This document shows positions 50,401 to 59,400 of a stretch of 64,000 nt of DNA, piece after piece. Every line of letters starts with the position of its first letter. Within the stretch, counting starts at the first letter, position 1. Below the pieces are notes generated by a model, which was given only the letters and a program-made list of their open reading frames with translations, had not been told where the DNA came from and did not search any database. A program made the position numbers and the translations under genes. Source of the DNA: Sapria himalayana (lineage: Eukaryota > Streptophyta > Magnoliopsida > Malpighiales > Rafflesiaceae); assembly GCA_029783825.1 (NCBI GenBank), contig JAREIK010000506.1, positions 636,502 through 700,501 of the forward strand, read 5' to 3'.

Positions 50401-53400
50401 GATATTTTTTTTATATTTTATTGAATTTTAAATATATATTTAGGGGGCAGAATCACGAGGACCGTCGGATTCTGCCCCCTAGCCGTTGGAGGCGAATCCA
50501 ACGGCTGAAAATCAATAAATTTGAATTTTTTTTTCCCGTTGGGATTGGGTCGGGAGTCGGGACCGCGGGTCGGGTCCAATCAGACCCGACCCGCGGTCTT
50601 TTTTCGGGAGGGGCTGGGTCACGCCCACGCGTGCCCGCGTGAAACCGGCACTAGAAGAACCCATGCCAGCGTGCCGTGCCACGGCACGGGTTCTTCTCGT
50701 GCCCAACCCGGGCACAGCACGGGCCCGGGCACGGTTTAAAAATGTGTCGGGCGGGCCCAGGCACGCCCGAACCGTGCCGTGCCTTGTGCCGGGCCGGCCC
50801 GGTTGACACCTCTAGATAGAGTCCATCAACCATTTTAGCATTGCCAATCTTCATCCCCGACATTGGAATCTAAAATTTGTAAACATCAGATTAAAAGTGA
50901 GAAATGCATTCCATATCTTTAACCAATTTACTAGTTGACAACAGGTTACAAAATAATCTAGGAACATAGAGGATAATATATATAGTGATGGCATTGGAAG
51001 AAAGATAAGATATGAACAGATGCTTTGTCCCTATCAAATGATCAGAAGCATTATAGTCCGTAATCCACATCTTATTGTGTGTAGTATTGGCAGCAATGAA
51101 ACCCACTGATGAGCTTTTCTGACTTTAAAGCTGTTGAAGCAATACTATCAATGTTTCTACCAACTACTCTGTGCTAAATGCAGGGACTCAATAGGTTTGC
51201 TTTCTTGCCCACTTTAGTATTTCCACGACTTTCCTTAGGCTTCCAATCAGCAGGCTTCTCATGAATCTTCCAGCAATTATCACGAGTATGTCCAGACTTC
51301 TTGCAATGATCACACCAGGGTCTGTCACCCTTCTTTTTGTCATGGCCTGGACTATTTTTTATCATCATTGCTAGAGAGTGGTCTTTTGCGACCAAGTCTA
51401 GAAAGTGTTATGAATCTGTATGCCTTCCATCATTACCTACTTTTAGAGTTCCTTCCTACATACCTTAGAGAATGCATCACGAAGACGTGGTAGGAGCTTG
51501 ATGGCCAATACACAACACTGGACATCATCAAGGTTTTTGTTGAGCCCAGCCAAAAACTTCATAATTTTGTTCTTCAATGATTCGTTTGAATCATTGTCTA
51601 TTTTCAACGTTGCTCTAATCATGCATGCGGACTGAATCAAGCTGCTGTCATAGACGAGCAAGATATTATAATATTATGTTACAATCAGATCATTTTGTCT
51701 TAATTCATGGTTGCTGTTTTAACTTCGAACACGACTGCAATATTATCTTGAGTGGAGTAAAATGCACGTGCAGCTTCACATATCTCATGTGCTATCTCGT
51801 AGAGTAAAAAATGTTCTCCAATTTCAACTATCATATAGTTGATCCGCCATGACTTGATAGTATTATTCTTCATCTTACATCTTCGATAGAAGGCATCCTC
51901 AGGTTCCGGGGATTGGAAATCTTCATTCAAATAATCATCTTTATCTTTTTTACTTATGAACATAAGAACTAAATTTGACCATTACTAATAATTATTCTCA
52001 TTCAGCTTATAACTGGTGATGGGGAATGAGATATTACTTGTGATGATAGGACTGTCATTTAATAGCATCTTTTGAATAGTAATGTCAAAGACAATCACGT
52101 GGTCTAACCTTTGTTATTTTTTGTCATACTCAAAATTAGTGCTGATACCAGTCAATATGCATGATGGTAGATCAAGGAAGAGCACCTCAACAGACAAAAG
52201 CACAACAAGATCAGAGGCCACAAAAAAACTTAATGAACAACTGTGTTTGCCAGAAGAAATTAATTTTTCCTTGATTTTAAGCAAAGATCACTCATCCTTC
52301 TGATACCATGTAAAAAATATAGAAAAGAAATAATTTCTCTTCAATGTATTATGCATGGATAGCAATAATACCTATTCATAAAAAAAAAACTTTATTAGTT
52401 TACAACTGTTCACAACTGTCACAACTATCCACAACTATCCACAACTATTCACAACTATCCACAACTGTCCACAGTCATTCATAATTATTTATCATAATTG
52501 TTCATAGCTATTTATCACAGCTATTCGCACATAATATTCTACAATATCATATTGGCTAGTAGAACAAAATTATCCTAATAATCCATAAAAATAAAAAGTG
52601 CAAAATAATAAAACATTATATTTTCTCTTATAAATCAAGCACAAACCCTAGTTTATAAATACTGAAAACCATATTGGGACAACACAAATGTAAAAATCTC
52701 CTATTATATACATAAAATAACAATAAATAAATAAATAATTTATGCACAACACAAATATTGTGCGTAAATAAATAAAATATTAAATTTGAGAAAAGAGAAA
52801 TAAGTTAAAAATATTTCAAGAAATTCTTAAACATGTGAACAAGTTAAGATGCGATAAGAATATATGTTATGGTTATAGTCATATCATATAACATCTCCCT
52901 AAAAATTAAATAATTTACTTTTATGAGTTTCACCTACTCATAGAACATTGGATTCTAGGTAGATATGACAAATGGATCGTGTCAAGTTGCATGGCAAATT
53001 TTTTGTTGGCCCACACTAGGCCACCATGGCGTTCCAGCATACCCCAGTGGCTATGTAGCAGTCAAAATCATATAGGGTTATGCATTCATTCAACCCGCAT
53101 GACCTGGGCGATGGGGCATGGGTCCTATATAGTCAGGCATGTACCTCACCTAAACAAGCATGGGTCATGGGTGTAGTGCAGGATAATATGGATCAATGGG
53201 GGCTAGCTTGGGTGTGGTCTGGTTAAATTTGAACTGATCCAACCATTTCCACCTATTTCAACCAAACCCAGTCTAGCATGGATCCCTGGGTCATGGGTTT
53301 AATATATTATATATATATACATAGTATAATATGTAAAATATTAAATTTTAAAAAAAACTTAAATAATATTTAAAAAGTCTTTAATCTTTTAAAAACTTCA

Positions 53401-56400
53401 TGCACAAACATAAACATTAATAATCTCAATAATGAAACAATATTTAATGTCTTATATAATATGTCAGTGAATTTGAGCTAACCATGTATTACCTACTTTC
53501 ACGAATAAAGTAATAATAACATAACAATAATAAAAAATAAAAAATACAAGATATAAATATAAAATATAATATTTCTCATCAAGATGGTTCATATAAGTCC
53601 AAAATATCAATTTAAAAATAAAAAAAAATAAGTCGAGACATCTTAAATATATTCATGAATGTGTTAGTTGACAACTTCGTTGTCTAAATATATAATATTA
53701 CAATAAAAGTGTCAAGTGAGCCAAGAAGTTCGAGTATTAGCTACTCTCACTAATAATAACATAACAACAATAAAAAATAAGAGATACAATTATAAACTGT
53801 AATACCTCCTATCAAGCTAGTTCATACAAGTCCAAATATCAAGAAAAAATAAAAAAATTAATTACATTATTTTCAATAAATTCATGAATATGTTAGTAGG
53901 CTACTTTAATGTGTAAATATATGATATACCAATAGAGGTCTCAAGTAAGTTGGACATCCCAAATAAGGCTCAAGGTATGACCTGAATTAGTCATCCCTAG
54001 TCTGACATGACACGGTCCAAAACTAAGGCTAGACTAGGATTGTAATTGCTTGAGGCATTGCTCGTGCCGTGCTGAACTGTGGCCAGCCATGCCTTATATT
54101 GGGCCAAACAATGTGACCCATGACCCAAGACCAAGCTGGGCTAATGCTTGTTACAATTTCATATAACGGGCCGTGACACGAAAAGAGACAGACAATACCT
54201 ATCACTTTCTTTGTCAACAAAAAAAATAATTATTTTTAATTTCTGATAATATGTAGCCATCGGATTTGTTTCAAACAGCTACAGGCAAAAATTTGATGGC
54301 TATGAGATTTTTGCACTTGAAAAAAATACAAGAAATTCAAAAAATTAAAAAAAATATATATATATTATTTTAATCCAAAAAATTATATAAATATAAAATT
54401 GAGAATTTTAGAATTTCATTCTCTCATCTCTCCTCCTCTCTTATTTTCTATTTCTTCCTCCCAACTCTCCTTTCCTTGCACTCCTATTGCAATTACTAAA
54501 GTTATGAAAAGTGGGGCATAAGCTTTTACTCAAATAAATTAACATGGCGCGGTTGCATTTATGGTACATAATTTTTTATAAGTTTTAACATTTTATTATT
54601 TATTTATTACATAATATAAAATTTTAAATATAAATTAACAAATAATAAATAATGAGTTTCGTGATAATAAATTTAAAATAAATTTAGATAATTATGACAG
54701 CCCAACTATATTCTCTTCAATGATCTCTACCCAAATTCATTTGCCTAATAAACCTAAAACTAAACAAACTTTAATAGTATAGACTCATTTTAAAATAATA
54801 AAAAATAAAAATTCTAGTGTTATCAAAGAAAAATCAGCACAATATATATATATTATAAAAAAATATATACATTTCGGAATGCATGTAGCACTGGTCATCT
54901 TAAAAGACATATTGATCAATATAACAAAAAATATGATACATTAAATCACAGACAAACTCAAATAAGCAATGAAATCTTTAAAGTTAAATTAAGTTTAATT
55001 TTACAGATCTCTTTCAAATACCACAATGATTTTTAAAGAAAAAATATGATTAAACTAATAGTAATCATAAGTTTTCTAATTAAATATTTGGAAGATACTA
55101 GGATTGTTAGTATTATTCAAACCTACTTCTAACATGTATATCTTAGGATTCCTAGTTCCACTAGTATAAATAATATAATAAAATATTATAAATTACTAAA
55201 TAAATAATAAAAAAAAATTTAAAAATATAATTGAGTAATATTCATGATGTCTAATATCATGACTAGTCACAATGATATAACATTCGCATACCTCACAGCC
55301 CACTAAATATTTTCAAAAATAAAAACTTAATAAAAATATTTTAAAATAACTTTTGATAATAAAATATGTAAAATATATATATGATAAAAATTTTTATAAA
55401 ATATGACATTCATAATAAAATATTTAAAATAACTTTCGATAATACTTCAAGTAATAGAATAATTATTAGTATGTTTATTAGAATTGTTAGAGACAAACTA
55501 TAAAGTGAAAATTTTCATGTTTGTGTGTATCACATAATTTACTTAATAGTACATGCATGGAAAAAAATTATTCTCATACTTTAGAAAAAATAAAAAATTC
55601 ACCAAAATATTTTTGAATACCTGACAGACAAATGTTTAATAGTCTTTGTTTGTCAGTAAGACTTAAAAAGATAAAATTTCAAATGAATGTGAGATAACAT
55701 TTAAATTATTCTTACTTTATATTAGAAACGTGTGTTAACTATCAACAAGTAATATCTAACTACGTCAATAATAATAATAATAAACTTATTAGTAATGATT
55801 CAGACTGTAACATATAAATTTTATTTATGAAATTCCTAAATATTTTTTATAACACAACAAATATGTGTTCATTTATTCATACTCTCATTATGTTCATTAA
55901 ACTTGGGTGAATATACAATATGAGTAGCATATTTAATAAGTATAAAGAACACCATATATTTAATGTCACTATTATTGAGATGGAAATCAAAATTGGTCAA
56001 TTATAAATCGACAATAACTTTTTTTTGATGATCATGGATGTTGAACACGTGCATCGCCAATAATAATTTATATAATTTTATAATATTCAAGTAAAAAATA
56101 TAAAAATATACCATAATACAATTTAAAATTTTTGAGAGGATTAGAGAGCAAAAAAATTACAATTGAGTGTGTAAAACTATAAATATTAGTTATCTATTTA
56201 TAAAAAAAAATTAAGATTAAAATATTACTTTTTTTGTGACAAATAACCAATATCCATTGGATTTATGTCTAAAACCATTGGGCTCATGGCCTTCACATGC
56301 CTTATTCTTAAAAATTATTAAAATATAAATGCAGACTTCACGCATGGCGCACCTATATTTTTTTAATAAAACATGAAAACCTTGCATCGTGTCGAGTTTG

Positions 56401-59400
56401 TTTTGCTCGTGCAAAAGGCTTAGACAATGCTATGCTTTAGCATGCGAACCAATTGAGCAAGCCTAGCACGCTACAAGCCATGCCAATAACTCTCCATGCC
56501 CATTGATGGCATAGCTCTTGGTCATGCCATGCCTAGCATGACTTTTGTGGGCAAGCAGTTGTTAACAATAGAATTTTATATTTGTCTACTTGAAGATTCT
56601 AGTTGGACAGCAAGATGCACAAAAAAAAAGATTAATAAAATTTTATATTTTACTTGAAAATAATATTATCTATAGAAAAAATAAGAAGCATGCAGTTATT
56701 TCAAGATATATATAAAGATATAGTTCAACGTGATAGCAATAGTTACTTATGAGACATTTTGGATTCATCATCTATTCGAGGAGATTGGGCATACACTTTC
56801 TTTTCTTATTATCCTTTGTTATGACAGTCAATAATTACAAGAGCAGACAAAACACAATACATTGTGTTACAAGGCAGCATATGCTGAGGTTAATGAAGCT
56901 GATAACATTGTTCATGAAGCTGAACAAGAACTGGAGTCACAGATTCATCAGTTTATTTATCTAAATCTGATGTATATCCACAATACGTTGTGCTACGCTG
57001 AGAAATATAGTGTAACTTTGCACCAGACCTTGAATAGATCATTGGAAATCATCAACCAACTCTCAACAAGCTGAAGGATCTTGAGGAAGATGAGAATCAT
57101 AAACTAGCCAAACTGGAGGGTGATCATTTAGAATTCTTGACATCACCCTAGAAGATGAAAGACAAGGCAGCATATTATGAACACGGTAACTAGTACAAAA
57201 GCTTATTTCTCACTTTTTTCGTATTGCTTCATAGTCTTGATTTGTATGTGTACTATAGCTTTGTAAAGCATGCAACATAAATATCTTTTAACTTTTTAAA
57301 CTTTTTCAGCTTCCATTTTCTAGAATTTTTTTGTTTGCATTTTCATAGAAATAAATACAATATTAATTTGTGTAAAGCGAAGGGACCACAAAAATTCACC
57401 AGTTATTAATTGGTAAAATTTATTAAAACAATATATGAACCCAAACTCAGAACTGATGATTAATATCAAATTATAAAAGTTATTAATTTATACAATATTA
57501 ATTTAGAAAGATACTATTATAAACCATATAGAATTGAACAATATAATAAAAAAAATGAAAGTCAACATAATTATCACCATCAAATCTCATTCTAGTCAAT
57601 AATAAAAATTTCCAATATATCTGCAGATATATCTCCAAAATATCCTTAAATTCTAAGTATCTATATATCCATCAAGACAAATATATTTATCTTTGATTGG
57701 TGCTCATATACAAATACATATCAATATATCTTTGATATATCCGATATATCTGTAAAATCTAAGCATCGATATATCCATAAAAACTAATATTTTAATCATT
57801 GATTCTAGTCAATTAGTTTCGCATGTAATACATAGATACTAACGGCATGGTAGTCTGATTGACTAGGTATTGAATTCACACATTTTTGAGATTGCAAGTT
57901 TAATCCCCATGAGCAACCATCAACCACTGGGATATGAAACCGTGCCTCTTGGGGTACGTGTGGAATTCCCTGGGCCTTAAACATACCACCCAATTTTAAA
58001 AAATAAAAAAATACATAGCTTTTCCAAGTAGACATTCATCTCTATTCTATTTTAAGCCAAATAAATTAAACTTAAGGATAATTGCGATGCAACATGTGAA
58101 TACCAAAAAAAAAAAACATTCAAGATGGACACTAACTTGCCAAGATGAGGATATAGTCGGCACTGCACCATTGTTAAGGGCCACCAAGTATGCCTCTGTG
58201 ATACCGACAAGTACTGGGCCTGTCATTACTGTGGCCCCGACTTGCTTGGGCCTTGTTTTCTCAAAAACAAACTTTGTCAAAGCATCTAACCCAGTTCTGA
58301 ATTCAGGCCGCAGTTTTTCCAGCTGCATATTAAACGGCAATCAAAAACAAGCTATTTTCTGAAAAGAATTGAGCAGAAGCAGAAGACAAGGTTCTCACCG
58401 ATATTTGATCCAATCGTTGGAGATCATTTTCGTTGTTCAGTGGCCTCACAAGGGTGAAGCATTCTCTGTCTGGAAACAAAGCTCGAATTGAATCCCGTAT
58501 CTATTGGATAATATTACCATACAATTAGCATTTGCATATTATTGTAGCAAAGGAAAATTTGAAGCTGCCAATGGTCAATGTAAACTAAACACTATCTCAA
58601 AATTTGAAGTCCCAAAAACTGTCAACGAAGGAAGAAGAAACAGAGAAATGAACAATAAAAGGAACAGAGACTACCATGTATAATGACAGGGGGGAGGACT
58701 ACTTATTGAAGAACATTTAGCATCAGAAAGATATAATTCTCCAATAAGAAAAAGTCCATTTTTACCTCATTTTTGGCAGCTATATCTTTTCCACCGCCTT
58801 GAACTGGTCTCAAAGCAAGTTCCAGGTAGTCCCGTGGTGTTATTTTTCTATTATCCTCTGCTAAATCAAGATAGAAATCCTGCAAAAAATATCCAGCATT
58901 CAGATCTTATTTCTATATAATTAATAAATTCATAACAGAGATGGATTGGTGTCCCAACATTTTCAATAACTTTTTAAGTATTTCATAGTGAATTGGTAAC
59001 ATAAAAATACAGATTTGAGTGATGAAAGAGAGAAGAAACAATTGCTTTAAAAATGCAATACCCTTAGGAGCCAGACAAAAATTGGAGAGAACTGCCCAAG
59101 TTCAGATGCTGTGCTTTTACCTCCAGCAGCTCTAACACGAATATGTTTTGTCATTTGAGTAACAAGAGAGAGACGATCAAGTGCAGCTTCATCTATACCA
59201 CCCATCTAAATAGAAGAAAAAGAAAAGGTAAATGAATGGCACCTCTGATGAAAAAAAAGACAAAAACATATTAATAATGAAATCCATATTAAGCACAGCG
59301 ATCAACGTATCAACAATGATGTCTGAACTCTGAACCTGGTTGTAAATGAACATGCTAGATAAGAGAACGGCTAAAGAGAATATCTGGGTGCTGTACGTTC

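Larger units (their letters stand above)
47387..50814 (-). mobile_element. hAT element D (3,428 bp)
   Basis: The termini TAGAGGTGTCAAAAGGGC and ccggttgacacctcta have flanks aatagaat and gatagagt, an 8-bp duplication matching at 6 of 8. It sits between the protease and integrase coding regions of copia-4 and carries a full-length, single-frame but nonsense-riddled transposase. Confidence 0.93.
36595..52543 (-). mobile_element. complete but dead Ty1-copia retrotransposon with nested hAT insertions (copia-4)
   Basis: Minus-strand order: 5' LTR (52309-52543), primer-binding site, gag, zinc knuckle, protease, integrase, reverse transcriptase, RNase H, purine tract and 3' LTR (36595-36769). Flanks atatt and atatc give a 5-bp target duplication with one change. 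Removing hAT A, C (with B) and D leaves about 4.9 kb, the normal size of a copia element. Domain order Int before RT is the Ty1-copia arrangement. All domains carry stops, so it cannot make its proteins. Confidence 0.9.
30408..58136 (-). other. GBPL: 27.7 kb transposon-filled intron of the GBPL gene
   Basis: Bounded by donor GT at 58136-58135 and acceptor AG at 30409-30408, phase 0. It contains two copia elements (one complete with LTRs), four hAT elements inside the complete one, an older hAT copy and a SINE. Both splice borders are intact. Confidence 0.88.

Noticed and set aside
36595..52543. Active retrotransposon
   Set aside because: Every domain has stops or frameshifts, the protease active site is lost, and hAT insertions break the coding region in three places.
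56862..57074. Exon of the GBPL coiled-coil region
   Set aside because: It is on the opposite strand to the gene, lies inside the intron, and does not follow the family sequence.
57836..58009. A tRNA gene, because of A-box and B-box-like motifs
   Set aside because: No cloverleaf can be drawn, and the element has an A-rich tail and a target duplication, which fit a SINE.
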